51,446 bases of DNA from Halobiforma nitratireducens JCM 10879 (GCF_000337895.1 NZ_AOMA01000082.1:610-52055), one strand, 5' to 3'; positions 17,194-26,473 are shown, numbered from the stretch's first letter. Notes: generated by a model not told the origin, from the sequence alone. Program-made: numbers and translations.

Positions 17194-18419
17194 ATGGGTT
17201 CCGAATCGGGCGGAACGCCGGCATCGGCTACGATAACGCGCTGGGCTCGTCTCTTCGTCATCACCGGGGTCGGCTTCTTCGTCGCCTGGCACTTTGCCAC
17301 ACTCGCGGACTACCCCCGCTCGGCGACCGTCTCGCTGGGGCTTTTCGGCTTCGTTTTCCACGTCGTCTTCGGGAAGGCATATGCGCTGGTGCCTTCGTAC
17401 TTCGCCCGTGATCTCGCCGTGCCACGAGCACCGTCGATCCACCTACCGATGGCCGCGCTCGGAACCGTCGGTGCGTTTTTCGGTACTGCGGTCGTCGGCT
17501 CGGCCGCACTCGAGGCGGCGGGACTCTTCCTCTGGTTCGTCGGCTGTCTCGTCTTCGTCGCGACGATCGGCTGGACGATTGGAGACGATCCGACCGGCTC
17601 CGAGACGGGGACCGGGAACGTCGACGCGGATCGCAAACGCGTCGACCGGGTTGCCAACGCCGTCGTCCCGCTCGTGCTCGCGTACCTGTTCGTGGGATCG
17701 TCGCTCGCGCTGGCGGCCACGCTCGGATCGCTTCCCGGACTGCCCGGACTGTTCTCACTGACTGGGCCCGCCGTGACACACCTGCTCGCCGCGGGAACCG
17801 CGACGCTGTCGTCTTCGGAATCGGGTTCCGGCTCCTGCCGCGTCTGCTGGCCGTCGAATCCCCGTTTCCGCTCGTGGTCGTCGTGCTCGTGACCGGGGCG
17901 ACCGGGCCGGCACTGATCGCAGTCGACTTCTATGGGGGGTCGGTGTTCCAGGTCGGGGCCGTCTTCCAGACGGTCGCGCTGGTCGGATTCGCGGCCGCGT
18001 ACGGTGATATGTACCGACGGAGCGACAGGTCCCGGGTTGGCGGTCGAACTGTGCTCGTGGCCGTCTTGTTCGGCGTGCTCGCGGCACTGCTCGGAATCTC
18101 GTTTGCCGCCCTTCCCGAGGCCGTTCCGGGCAGCGCGTTCGAGGCACACTACCGGCTCGCAGTCGGCGGATTCCTCGGGTTGACGATCGTCGGCGTGACC
18201 TATTTCTTTTATCCACCCGGAATCGCGAGTCGCCGATACGTCGACGACCGCACGGCGGGAGCGGCAGTCGTCGCGCTTGGCACCGGCCTCCTCCTCGAGG
18301 CCGTCGCCTTGCTCGCGGCCGCGCCGACGGTCGTCGTCGGGCGTGTGCTGTCGGTGATCGGTGCAGTGCTCTACGCGACTGTCCTCGGAACGATATTCAG
18401 CGAACGGGGGTTCAGTTAG
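17194..18419 (+). pseudogene. multi-helix membrane protein, frameshifted near 17807
   Basis: Two frames make one protein. The first (17194 onward) reads cleanly as several membrane helices, with FHVVFGKAYALVPSYF and THLLAAGTATL. From about 17808 the sensible frame is shifted by one base (VVFGIGFRLLPRLLAVESPF, then VTGATGPALIAVDFYGG) and continues to 18419. The original frame instead runs into a Ser/Arg-rich tail ending at 17892. A missing base near 17807 would explain this. The restored product of about 408 aa would resemble heme-copper-oxidase-subunit-I-like or NnrS-like membrane proteins with His pairs. Sequencing error or genuine decay cannot be separated here. Confidence 0.75.
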
Positions 18420-18452
18420 TGGCCGGATCACCCTCACCGAAGACGATCGAGA

Positions 18453-19826
18453 TCAGGTGCCGTCGACGTCCACGTCGGCGACATCTGCAGGTTCGTCGGA
18501 GCCGTCGCCGTCCTCGAGCGTCAGGAACGCCCCCACGATCCCACCAGGACCGTGCCGGTGGATCGTCAGGAGCACGTTCACGACGAACAGACAGAAACCG
18601 ACCGTCGCCAGCAGCCCGCTCGCTGCACTGACCGCGGCAGGGAGGTCGAAAAGCGGTGCCACAGCCATACCCGCGAAGCCGACGACCGTCAGGGCGAAGT
18701 CGGCCCGCTCGAGCCGATCGTCGTAGAGATCGTCGATCATCGGCACCTGCTCGAATCCGAGACGGTCGCTGTACTGCTCGAGCCAGAGGATAAACGGGAC
18801 GATGTGGTACAGCGAGCCGACGACGACGAACGCGAAGACGCCGAACACGAGGAGGTTCGTCGCGTCGGGGTGGCCGAACAGCCCCGCGGGGCCAAGCGGG
18901 TCGACCCACCAGGCCGGGAGCGTGAGGAAGACCCAGGCGTACAGCGAAGCGACGACGATCCAGTATCGATCCGTCATCGGCGACCGTTCCGCGGTCGAGC
19001 CGGCGAGAATCCGCGTGACGACGACCGCGACGGCGATCAGGCCAACCAGGAGGAACACGGCACCGATCCGTGCGAGCGGCTCGAGCCCCAGCCCCCGTCC
19101 CGCGGCGAAGGCCGCGAGCCCGACCACGAAGAGGGGTTGCTCGAGTGCGAGCAGTCGATCGTCGAGCGCCTCGAGGTCGAACTGCGCGAACATCTTCGCG
19201 AGCTGGACGAGCGCGCCGATGATCGTCGCGACGACTGCGCCGTACAGCGCGAGCGTCGCGTGCAAGAGCAAGACGTCGCCGCGGTCGAGGAACGTCCCCT
19301 CGAGCAACGGCGTCGTGAAATCGACCGCGAGCAGATAGCCGAGGGGAGCGAGCAGGGCGAAACTGGCTAACGCGACGGCGAAGTGACGCTCCGTGAACTC
19401 GAGTGGTCGGGCTCGCCACAGCGTCCGACCGACGTTGTAGACGAACAGCCAGACGCCGACGAGCAGCGGGACAGCGGCGACGGCGAGCCAGGCGAGTTCG
19501 CCCGCGAGTAACACGGGGACGAACGCGGCCAGTCCGCCGACGACGAGCCACAACTGAGCGACGGCGAGCCGCCGTGAGTGGATCGATACGCCGGACCAGA
19601 CGGGCACGAACTGGGTCATCGCGCCCATGATCGTCACGCCGACCCAGCCAAGCAGGAGAACGTGGACGTGTGCGACCTCGGCCAGGCCGGGAAGCGTCCG
19701 AACGGCCATCACGGTACCGCCGACGACCCCACCTACCAGAAACGCAAGCGAGAGGACGAAATGGCGGAACGGGATCGCCATCGGCGGCTGCTGATCGGTC
19801 CGTAGTCCGCCGGGGATTCGGTTCAT
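18453..19826 (-). CDS. heme-copper-oxidase subunit I-like membrane protein
   Basis: This integral membrane protein has 457 aa and about 12 hydrophobic helices. Conserved-looking His residues lie in membrane segments: AHVHVLLLGWVGVTIMGAMT near residue 55, LLLHATLALYGAVVATIIG near 190 and GSLYHIVPFILWLEQYSD near 360. This pattern recalls cbb3-type oxidase subunit I and NnrS relatives, but I cannot see a full set of oxidase metal ligands. An internal ATG 15 codons downstream (19781) is an alternative start. It is convergent with the frameshifted gene and divergent from the MoaD-like gene. Confidence 0.75.
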   Translation of the reverse strand: MNRIPGGLRTDQQPPMAIPFRHFVLSLAFLVGGVVGGTVMAVRTLPGLAEVAHVHVLLLGWVGVTIMGAMTQFVPVWSGVSIHSRRLAVAQLWLVVGGLAAFVPVLLAGELAWLAVAAVPLLVGVWLFVYNVGRTLWRARPLEFTERHFAVALASFALLAPLGYLLAVDFTTPLLEGTFLDRGDVLLLHATLALYGAVVATIIGALVQLAKMFAQFDLEALDDRLLALEQPLFVVGLAAFAAGRGLGLEPLARIGAVFLLVGLIAVAVVVTRILAGSTAERSPMTDRYWIVVASLYAWVFLTLPAWWVDPLGPAGLFGHPDATNLLVFGVFAFVVVGSLYHIVPFILWLEQYSDRLGFEQVPMIDDLYDDRLERADFALTVVGFAGMAVAPLFDLPAAVSAASGLLATVGFCLFVVNVLLTIHRHGPGGIVGAFLTLEDGDGSDEPADVADVDVDGT

Positions 19827-19914
19827 GGTTCAGGGTTAGCGTCCCACCGCCGTCCGCTTGTGTCCGAACGTGTTCGGAGTGGCCCTTTCGCGGCTCGACG
19901 GCGTAGAAACGGGC

Positions 19915-20385
19915 ATGTCAGCCGACACAACGAGCCAGGAGCGGCGACGCGATCGCGATTGCGATTCCGATTCCGACCACGGGAGCGAAACCGACGCCGA
20001 CGCCGACACACCGCCCGAACGAGCGACCACTACCGTCGAGGTCCGCTGTACCGGTCACGTCCGCGAGGCCGTCGGGACCCACCAACTCGAGTTTCGGTTC
20101 GAGGGTGATCGCCTCCGGGACTTCTTCGAGGCTTTCTTTGCGGAGTACGACGTCGAAGACATGCTCATCGCCGAGACCGAAGAGGAGGCTACGGCCCACG
20201 GCTGGGCCGAGTCGCCCGAGGAGCTTCCGGGAACGTGGCGGAAGAACCCCGAAGGCGAACAGACGAGCACCTACGCACGCGTCTGTATCAACGGTCGGTT
20301 CAACGAGCACTACGAGGGGTTCGAGACCGAACTCACGGACGACGACCGCGTGGCGTTGATCTACCCGTTTCTGTTCTGTTGTTAG
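19915..20385 (+). CDS. MoaD/ThiS-like beta-grasp protein with Cys-Cys C-terminus
   Basis: This 156-aa protein has a disordered acidic N-terminus of about 40 residues and then a beta-grasp domain. It reads TVEVRCTGHVREAVGTHQLEF, FFAEYDVEDMLI, YARVCINGRF and LTDDDRVALIYPFLFCC. MoaD, ThiS and archaeal SAMPs end in Gly-Gly, which is adenylated and thiolated or conjugated. Here the last two residues are Cys-Cys, so the usual chemistry is not possible at that end. Related haloarchaeal proteins have been called pterin cluster proteins, as far as I recall. A metal-binding or sulfur-carrying tail is an inference. Confidence 0.82.
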   Translation: MSADTTSQERRRDRDCDSDSDHGSETDADADTPPERATTTVEVRCTGHVREAVGTHQLEFRFEGDRLRDFFEAFFAEYDVEDMLIAETEEEATAHGWAESPEELPGTWRKNPEGEQTSTYARVCINGRFNEHYEGFETELTDDDRVALIYPFLFCC

Positions 20386-20598
20386 CTGCTTCGGGCCGCC
20401 AGGCGAGGATACGAACCGTCGTCCGGAGGCGTTTCGGCCGTCTTCACTCGAGCCCACACTCCGGCACGAGTGAGCCCACGAGCGACGCCGAGTCCGTCAC
20501 GCATCGCGTCCACACACGTTATTCCATCACGTCAGGAAGTGCCCACAGTCCGATCATGCCAATCGGTCTCGAGTCGCGAAACGACGGCGCGCCGATCG

Positions 20599-21084
20599 CT
20601 ACCCGGCCCATTCAGCGAGAATCGCGGACCGATCACCCGAGTCGGATTGCCACCTCACCCGAACGGTTTCCCCGTCGAGATCGTCGGCACAGACGGTCGC
20701 GACGTCGCCGGCGGACACCGATCCATCGGCGACGTTCGACGTGGAGTACCCTTTCGGGGCAGCCCACGATCCCGACAGGTCGCGGTTGTCCACCGTCACG
20801 TAGAGTTCGTCCGCCGGGATCGAGTCCCCAGCGACGTGTCCGATCTCGATCCCGTCGCCCTTGCAGTCAGCCGAGTCGAACGTGAACGCGGCCTTCGGCT
20901 GTGTCTCGAGGGGCATAGAACTGTCGACGATCCCGAACGCGAACACGTGTACCGCGCCGGCCAGAACGACCGTAATAGCGAGCAGCAAGACGACGCCGAC
21001 GATCGGTGAAACGCCGAGGTCGTCCGATCGCAGCGAGCGATCCCGCGAGTTCTCCGACTGGTCGGGTCCTGACGAAAACGACAT
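20599..21084 (-). CDS. type IV pilin-like protein
   Basis: This 161-aa protein has the haloarchaeal pilin N-terminus: a charged leader, then GVSPIVGVVLLLAITVVLAG as the assembly helix at residues about 24-43. The extracellular part is beta-rich with two Cys (DCKGD and VCADD) that could form a disulfide. The pre-cleavage residues are Asp-Asp-Leu-Gly rather than the common Arg/Lys-Gly or Arg-Ala, so processing by the prepilin peptidase is plausible but not canonical. It is divergent from the radical SAM gene. Confidence 0.85.
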   Translation of the reverse strand: MSFSSGPDQSENSRDRSLRSDDLGVSPIVGVVLLLAITVVLAGAVHVFAFGIVDSSMPLETQPKAAFTFDSADCKGDGIEIGHVAGDSIPADELYVTVDNRDLSGSWAAPKGYSTSNVADGSVSAGDVATVCADDLDGETVRVRWQSDSGDRSAILAEWAG

Positions 21085-21190
21085 CAGTCCGTTCGTCGAC
21101 CCGCTTCACCCTGGTTATCCGGTGGATAGGGCCGGCCAGGGTCTGGTTACCACCGTCTGTCGGGCCCGGCGACGAGGAGGGCGGGCCGCT

Positions 21191-21271
21191 ATAGCACCAA
21201 CTGCAACGATTCCACACTGATCGTCGATCCGTCTACCGATCAGGGGCGCACTGACTTGCAGTGGCTACTAT
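21191..21271. repeat. imperfect palindromic element, copy 2
   Basis: This 81-bp sequence matches the element at 7010-7091, sharing ctgcaacgatt, ctgatcg, ccgatcag, gcactgac and ctactat in the same order and spacing. Its arms are imperfect inverted repeats. It sits between the divergent pilin and radical SAM genes, 132 bp before the latter. Confidence 0.8.
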
Positions 21272-21403
21272 CGGGTTTCGACGGAGTCGAAGCGCGGACC
21301 CCGACTCTACTGCCTTTTTACTCGTCGGCGAACATGTCAGTGTCTTCCCGACCCCTGGGAACGAGAGGGCTCCTTTCCTTCCCGCTCTCGAAAGATTCGA
21401 ACA

Positions 21404-22564
21404 ATGCGTCCCGGCAATCTCGACACCTCCGAACGACCGTTCGTCCTCATCTGGGAACTCAGCCAGGCTTGCGAGCTGGCGTGTGACCACTGCCGGGCGG
21501 ACGCACAGTCCAAGCGCCATCCCGACGAGCTCACGACCGAGGAGGGGAAGCGACTGCTCGAGGACGCCGCCGAGTTCGGCGAGGGGCAACTGGTCGTCCT
21601 CTCGGGCGGCGATCCGCTCGTCCGCGACGATGTCGAGGAACTCGTCGCGTACGGCGACGAGCTCGGGCTCCGGATGACGATCACGCCCAGCGGCACCCAC
21701 TCGCTGACACGGGACCGCATCGAGGCGCTCGCCGACGCCGGGCTCAAACGGATGGCCGTCAGTATCGACGGCGCGACGGCCGAGAGCCACGACGACTTCC
21801 GTGGTGAGGACGGCAGCTTCGACGAAACGATCCGGGCCGTCGAACAGGCCCGGGAAGCGGGCCTTCCGGTTCAGGTGAACACGACTGTCTGCGAGCAGAC
21901 CGTCGGCGACCTGCCCGGGATACGGGACCTGCTGCGTGAGATCGGTGCGGTGCTGTGGAGCGTCTTCTTCCTCGTTCCCATCGGCCGCGGCCGCATCCTC
22001 GACCCGATCGACCCCGAGGCAGCCGACGCCGTGATGGCCTGGCTCGACGAGGTCAACGAAGCCGAGCCGTTCGGACTCAAGACCACTGAAGCACCACAGT
22101 ACCGACGGGTATCGTTACAGCGCAACCGCGAGCGGGATGAACGAGCCGCGGATGTGGCTCCCTCGAGCCGCGAAACCGACGCCAACGACGGGATCGAACG
22201 CCGAACGGGGATCATCGCCGGCGACGGCTTCGCGTTCGTGAGCCACACCGGTGAGGTCTACCCGTCCGGGTTCCTCCCCGAGTCGGCCGGCTCCGTTCGA
22301 GAACAGCCGGTACACGAAATCTATCGCGAGGCACCGCTGTTCCGGTCGCTCAGGGATCGCGACCGACTCGAGGGCAAGTGCGGAGCCTGCGAGTTCCGTC
22401 ACGTCTGTGGCGGGAGTCGGTCGCGTGCGTACGCGACCACGGGCAACCCACTCGAGAGCGACCCCCTCTGTCCTCACGTTCCGGAGGGGTACGACGGACC
22501 CGTGCCGTGGGACGAGGATCGGTCCGCCACGCGTCAGGACGGGACGCCTTCGCCGGGCGACTGA
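21404..22564 (+). CDS. radical SAM/SPASM domain protein
   Basis: This radical SAM enzyme has 386 aa. The 4Fe-4S motif is CELACDHC near residues 24-31, followed by VVLSGGDPLVRDD. A C-terminal SPASM-like auxiliary cluster region has GKCGACEFRHVCGGSRSRAY and then PLCPH. This layout matches enzymes that modify peptides or make heme-type cofactors (TIGR04053-like, AhbC/D-like). No small Cys-rich precursor peptide gene is visible next to it. There is no membrane helix, so it is cytoplasmic and oxygen-sensitive by family. The substrate is unknown. Confidence 0.88.
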   Translation: MRPGNLDTSERPFVLIWELSQACELACDHCRADAQSKRHPDELTTEEGKRLLEDAAEFGEGQLVVLSGGDPLVRDDVEELVAYGDELGLRMTITPSGTHSLTRDRIEALADAGLKRMAVSIDGATAESHDDFRGEDGSFDETIRAVEQAREAGLPVQVNTTVCEQTVGDLPGIRDLLREIGAVLWSVFFLVPIGRGRILDPIDPEAADAVMAWLDEVNEAEPFGLKTTEAPQYRRVSLQRNRERDERAADVAPSSRETDANDGIERRTGIIAGDGFAFVSHTGEVYPSGFLPESAGSVREQPVHEIYREAPLFRSLRDRDRLEGKCGACEFRHVCGGSRSRAYATTGNPLESDPLCPHVPEGYDGPVPWDEDRSATRQDGTPSPGD

Positions 22565-23147
22565 GACGAATCGTCGGAACCCGCTTGGTTTCGGCATTTC
22601 CGGACGAGACGCGACCCTGGCACTCGAACGAAGTCCCGCGTCGGAGTTATCGATCAGACGACACTCTTGGGCTGTGCTCTCGATGCCAGTGCTCGAAAAA
22701 TCGGGATGTGATCGGCGACCGGGGGGACTGACCGAACAACCACCGCGAAGTGGTAGACGAGACCGACTGAGCGCCCGGTCGCCGGCTGACGATGGCTCGG
22801 TGCAACCGTGCGCCGATCGATTCATCGACGCCCGTCTGCAGTCGCACGCGGCGACGACAGTGCTACTAGTACTATCTCGGTGCAGTGACGATCACGGCTG
22901 TGATCGTGCCAGTTACGGCGGACGGGTCCCGCGTGCAATCGATCGTTTCGACCGGAGCAGTTTCGATTTTCCCCCGAAGGTGTTCGCGTCGACCGGAACG
23001 GACGAATGTCCTGGCCCAGCCGCGGATCGGAACTGGTTCCAGGTCTCAACCGGGGCGACGAACCGAGAGCAGCCCATACGACGGGGAAGACGCCGGTGAC
23101 CGGATGGGAGAACGGAAAACGGGGACGACCGGATTGCCCGCCTTCGA
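22565..23147. other. convergent intergenic region with a perfect hairpin
   Basis: About 580 bp between two converging genes. No frame looks like a real gene. A perfect hairpin lies at 22888-22907: arms acgatcac and gtgatcgt with loop ggct. It could serve termination, but no T-tract follows. Confidence 0.55.
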
Positions 23148-24980
23148 CTACTCGAGGACGACCAGCGTATCGCCCATGTCGACGCTCTGGTCCTCTTCGA
23201 CGGGAATCTCCGAGACGGTGCCGCCCCGTTCCGCGACGATGTCGTTTTCCATCTTCATCGCCTCGAGGACGACCAGTACGTCACCGGCGGCGACCTCGTC
23301 GCCTTCTTCGACCTCGACGTCGAGGATCGTTCCCTGCATCTCGGCGTCGACGGTCTCGCCGTCGCCGGCGATATCGCTGTCACCGCTGCTTTCGCCGCCG
23401 GCAGGCTGTGGCGGACTCGCCTGCTCACCGCCGCTTGCATCGATGTCGCCGGCTGGAATCGCGGGCGCACCGTGTTCCTCGAGTTCGACGTCGAAGCGCT
23501 TGCCGTTGACCTCGACGGTGAACTCTCGTTCCACGGTCTCCTCGTCCCCGGCACTGCTTTCGGTCGCCGAGCCCCACTGTTGCTGGGCTTCTTCGATCCG
23601 GCTCTGATCCATCTCCTCGTCTAAGTACTTCGTCGTGTGCGTACTCTCGACGAACTCCTCGTCGGTGAGCATCAGCCGGTGGAACGGGATGATCGTCGGA
23701 ATACCCTCGATGTCGTACTCACGGAGGGCACGCAGCGACCGCTCGATACACTCGTCGCGGTCCTCGCCCCAGACGATCAGCTTCGCGATCATCGAATCGT
23801 AGTCGGTGACGAGCTCGTCACCCTGGCGCAGGGCGTCGTCGAGCCGAACGCCGATCCCGCCCGGCGGGTCGTACGTTTCTAGCTGTCCGCCGGTCGCTGG
23901 CGCGAACTCCTCGGCCGCGTTTTCGGCGTTGATCCGAAACTCGATCGCGTGGCCGTCGAACCCGACATCGTCCTGCTCGAAGTCGATCTCCTCGCCCGCC
24001 GCGATCCGTATCTGGCGTTTGACGATATCGTAGCCGGTGATCTCCTCGGTGACGGTGTGTTCGACCTGAATACGGGTGTTGACCTCGAGGAAGTAGAAGT
24101 TCGCGTCGGGTCCCAGCGGTCCATCGCGGCCGGGCTCTTCCTCGACGAGGAACTCGACGGTGCCGGCGTTGGTGTAGTCGGCGGCGGCGACGCCACGGCG
24201 GGCGGCCTCGCCGATCTGCTCGCGGAGGTCGTCCGTCAGCGCGGCCGAGGGACCTTCCTCGATGACCTTCTGGTGACGACGCTGCAGCGAGCAGTCCCGT
24301 TCACCGAGGTGGCGGACGTTCCCGTGCTCGTCGGCGACGATCTGGACTTCGATGTGTCGTGGGTTCTCGAGGTAGCGCTCGAGGTAGACCGAGTCGTTGT
24401 CGAAGTAGGCCTCACCCTCGCGCTTGGCGCTCTCGAGTTGGTCCTCGACCTCCGCTTCGGAGCGAACGACCTTCATGCCGCGGCCGCCGCCGCCACCTTC
24501 GGCCTTGATGGCGATGGGGTAGCCGTACTCCTCGCCGAACTCCTTGACCTCCTCGGGTTCGGTGACGGGGTCGGTCGTCCCGGGGACGATCGGTACGTCG
24601 GCCTCGTCCATGATCTTCCGGGCCTTGGTCTTCTCGCCGAGCGACTCCATCGCCTCGGCGGAGGGGCCGATCCAGGTGATGCCCTCGGCGTCCTCGACCT
24701 TGCTCGCGAACTCGGCGTTCTCGGCGAGGAAGCCATAGCCCGGATGAATAGCGTCGGCATCGGCCTTGCGCGCGGCCTCGATGACGGCCTCGTGATCGAG
24801 ATAGGAGTCGGCCGCGCGGGCGGGGCCGACGTTGTACGCCTCGTCGGCGTAGCGAACGTGTCCGGCGTTCTTGTCGGCGTCCGAGTAGATCGCGACGGTT
24901 CCGACGTTTAGTTCTTCACACGCACGCATCACTCGGACGGCGATTTCACCACGGTTCGCCACCAAGACCTTCCTGAACAT
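23148..24980 (-). CDS. pccA: acyl-CoA carboxylase biotin carboxylase/BCCP subunit
   Basis: This 610-aa subunit carboxylates its own biotin using ATP and bicarbonate, for acetyl/propionyl-CoA carboxylation. The biotin carboxylase domain (about 1-445) starts [20 protein letters not shown] and has the Gly-rich ATP-grasp loop [11 protein letters not shown]. The C-terminal BCCP domain carries the biotinylation motif EAMKMEN with Lys576. An acidic Ser/Gly-rich linker precedes it. In related haloarchaea it normally sits in one cluster with the carboxyltransferase; here a 5S rRNA gene and a methyltransferase lie between them. Confidence 0.94.
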   Translation of the reverse strand: MFRKVLVANRGEIAVRVMRACEELNVGTVAIYSDADKNAGHVRYADEAYNVGPARAADSYLDHEAVIEAARKADADAIHPGYGFLAENAEFASKVEDAEGITWIGPSAEAMESLGEKTKARKIMDEADVPIVPGTTDPVTEPEEVKEFGEEYGYPIAIKAEGGGGGRGMKVVRSEAEVEDQLESAKREGEAYFDNDSVYLERYLENPRHIEVQIVADEHGNVRHLGERDCSLQRRHQKVIEEGPSAALTDDLREQIGEAARRGVAAADYTNAGTVEFLVEEEPGRDGPLGPDANFYFLEVNTRIQVEHTVTEEITGYDIVKRQIRIAAGEEIDFEQDDVGFDGHAIEFRINAENAAEEFAPATGGQLETYDPPGGIGVRLDDALRQGDELVTDYDSMIAKLIVWGEDRDECIERSLRALREYDIEGIPTIIPFHRLMLTDEEFVESTHTTKYLDEEMDQSRIEEAQQQWGSATESSAGDEETVEREFTVEVNGKRFDVELEEHGAPAIPAGDIDASGGEQASPPQPAGGESSGDSDIAGDGETVDAEMQGTILDVEVEEGDEVAAGDVLVVLEAMKMENDIVAERGGTVSEIPVEEDQSVDMGDTLVVLE

Positions 24981-25275
24981 TCCTGTGGGAACCGTCGTCG
25001 GGCCACTACCTTACTTTTTCGCAACCGGTCGGCGTTCGGACGGGATCGCCGTCGACCTGTCACGGCTCCTACCGTGAGGGTTCGATGATCGTTAGACTCT
25101 CGGAGAAGTCTCCATCACCGCTATGCGGGACTCACACATCCTCATCGGAAACTGAGGATGCGTTGCTGGACGTTTTCACCGCGAAACGGAAGGTATAACC
25201 GGCCGACGGATCGACGATCGAACAGTTGAAACCGACGGTGGGCCTGGACCGCGGTTCGATTCCGTGGGTCGGTAG

Positions 25276-25396
25276 TGAGGCGGCCACAGCGGCGGGGGAA
25301 CACCCGTACCCATCCCGAACACGGAAGTTAAGCCCGCCCGCGTCCCGGCAACTACTGGAGTGGGAGACCCTCTGGGAACGTCGGTTCGCCGCCTCG
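25276..25396 (+). rRNA. 5S rRNA (orphan copy)
   Basis: The stretch matches haloarchaeal 5S rRNA: it begins gaggcggcc, has cacccgtacccatcccgaac, cacggaagttaagcccgccc, tactggagtggga and ctctgggaa, and ends ttcgccgcctc. The first and last 8 bases (gaggcggc, gccgcctc) pair to close helix I, giving about 121 nt. No 16S, 23S, tRNA-Ala or tRNA-Cys gene is nearby, so it stands outside an rRNA operon. A TATA-like ggtataac lies about 80 bp upstream. Whether it is expressed is unknown. Confidence 0.9.
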
Positions 25397-25612
25397 TCAT
25401 TCATACGTCGACCTACTGCTATCCAGTAGCGGTGAGTGCGGTTTCGTTACACTGGGCGTTCGGTCTATTACGTGAGTGTGGGAGTGTGTGGTCTCGATTG
25501 GTGAACGTTTATGTTCCCCTCCCCGTTCAACAAATCGATCGTCTCAGTCTGTGGTAGCGACGCAACTGCCTACAGCTTCGTGTACAGGTTCTCGAGTTTC
25601 GACTGTTGTCGG

Positions 25613-25617
25613 AGGTG
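25613..25617 (+). promoter_or_regulatory. strong Shine-Dalgarno site of the methyltransferase gene
   Basis: The sequence ggaggtg lies about 7-8 bp before the ATG at 25625. Clear SD sites are uncommon in this window, where many genes appear leaderless. It supports this start and a leadered transcript, possibly continuing from the 5S gene. Confidence 0.6.
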
Positions 25618-25624
25618 AGAGCTA

Positions 25625-26473
25625 ATGGAACGCGTCCCGCTCGAAGAGTTACCTACTCACTCGGCGTGGGCGAAGTACCTGCTCAAGCGAAATCCTGATC
25701 GTGATCCGCCGGAGCAGCCGACCGCCTACACTGGGACCGAAACGTACGAAGGTCTGTACACGGGTCTCCGCGAGTGGTATCACGACGACTCGACACCGGC
25801 ATCGACCACGGAACTCGTCGAACGAATCCGCGGCCCCGACTCGGAGCGAACGCCCGTCTCCGTGGAAGAAACGCTGTTTCTCTTCGATGCGACCGAGATC
25901 GTCAAACGGGAGTATGACATCGTTCAGACCGCACTCGATCCCGTGCTCGGCGGCACCGAGACGGTTCTAGACCTTGGCTGTGGTTGGGGGTGGACACTCG
26001 ATGCAATCGCCGCCGCGTTTCCCGACGTGTGCGTCGTCGGCGGGGAGTACGTTCCCGCCGGCGTCGAGTTCGCACGCGAGGCCTTCGCTGCCGATCGGGA
26101 CCGAATCGACGTCGATGAGTTCGACTTTTTCGGTGACTGGGAGCTCGTGACGGAGACCAATGGTGAGTGCATCGTCTTCACCAAGGGCGCGCTCGTGACG
26201 CTGCCGGAGACGCAGTCGGTCGTGGACCGACTCACAACGCTCGCTGGCGACGGGCACGTCACAGCAGGAGTCCATCTCGAACAAGTCGGACCACATCCAG
26301 AGACCGTCCTCGGGAACCTCCGGCGACGGTACTCGCGAGAACGAGGGTACAGCGACAGTATCCTCGAGCAACTACGAGAAGCGCCGGCGTTGAACGTCGT
26401 TGACGTTACCTACGACATCTTCGGGTCGAACCCGCTCCATCCGTTGACTCGGATTCGCTGGGAAGCAATCTGA
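25625..26473 (+). CDS. SAM-dependent methyltransferase (class I)
   Basis: This 282-aa protein has the class I motif VLDLGCGWGWTLDAIAAAFP near residues 115-134. An acidic strand end, VVGGEYVPAGVEFAREAF, follows as the SAM ribose-binding region, and a downstream strand reads ECIVFTKGALVTLP. The N-terminal 110 residues form a separate helical domain (ETYEGLYTGLREWYHDD), perhaps for substrate. The C-terminus is also typical of small-molecule methyltransferases. It lies 228 bp downstream of the orphan 5S gene on the same strand. The target is unknown. Confidence 0.8.
   Translation: MERVPLEELPTHSAWAKYLLKRNPDRDPPEQPTAYTGTETYEGLYTGLREWYHDDSTPASTTELVERIRGPDSERTPVSVEETLFLFDATEIVKREYDIVQTALDPVLGGTETVLDLGCGWGWTLDAIAAAFPDVCVVGGEYVPAGVEFAREAFAADRDRIDVDEFDFFGDWELVTETNGECIVFTKGALVTLPETQSVVDRLTTLAGDGHVTAGVHLEQVGPHPETVLGNLRRRYSRERGYSDSILEQLREAPALNVVDVTYDIFGSNPLHPLTRIRWEAI

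Noticed and set aside
17807-17874. programmed frameshift as an explanation for the split membrane gene
   Set aside because: No slippery run or downstream structure is obvious at the junction; a deleted base or sequencing error is simpler.
22861-22907. possible third copy of the palindromic element
   Set aside because: It has ctactagtactat and a perfect gatcac hairpin, but the order and spacing do not match the two good copies.
21404-23147. RiPP precursor peptide gene near the radical SAM enzyme
   Set aside because: No short Cys-rich or leader-core frame with a start and spacing is seen on either side.
25197-25273. tRNA-like sequence before the 5S gene (T-arm-like cggttcgattccg and arms accggcc/ggtcggt)
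   Set aside because: A T arm and a 7-bp acceptor with one G-T pair can be drawn, but no D arm or anticodon arm fits. Probably chance or a decayed tRNA.
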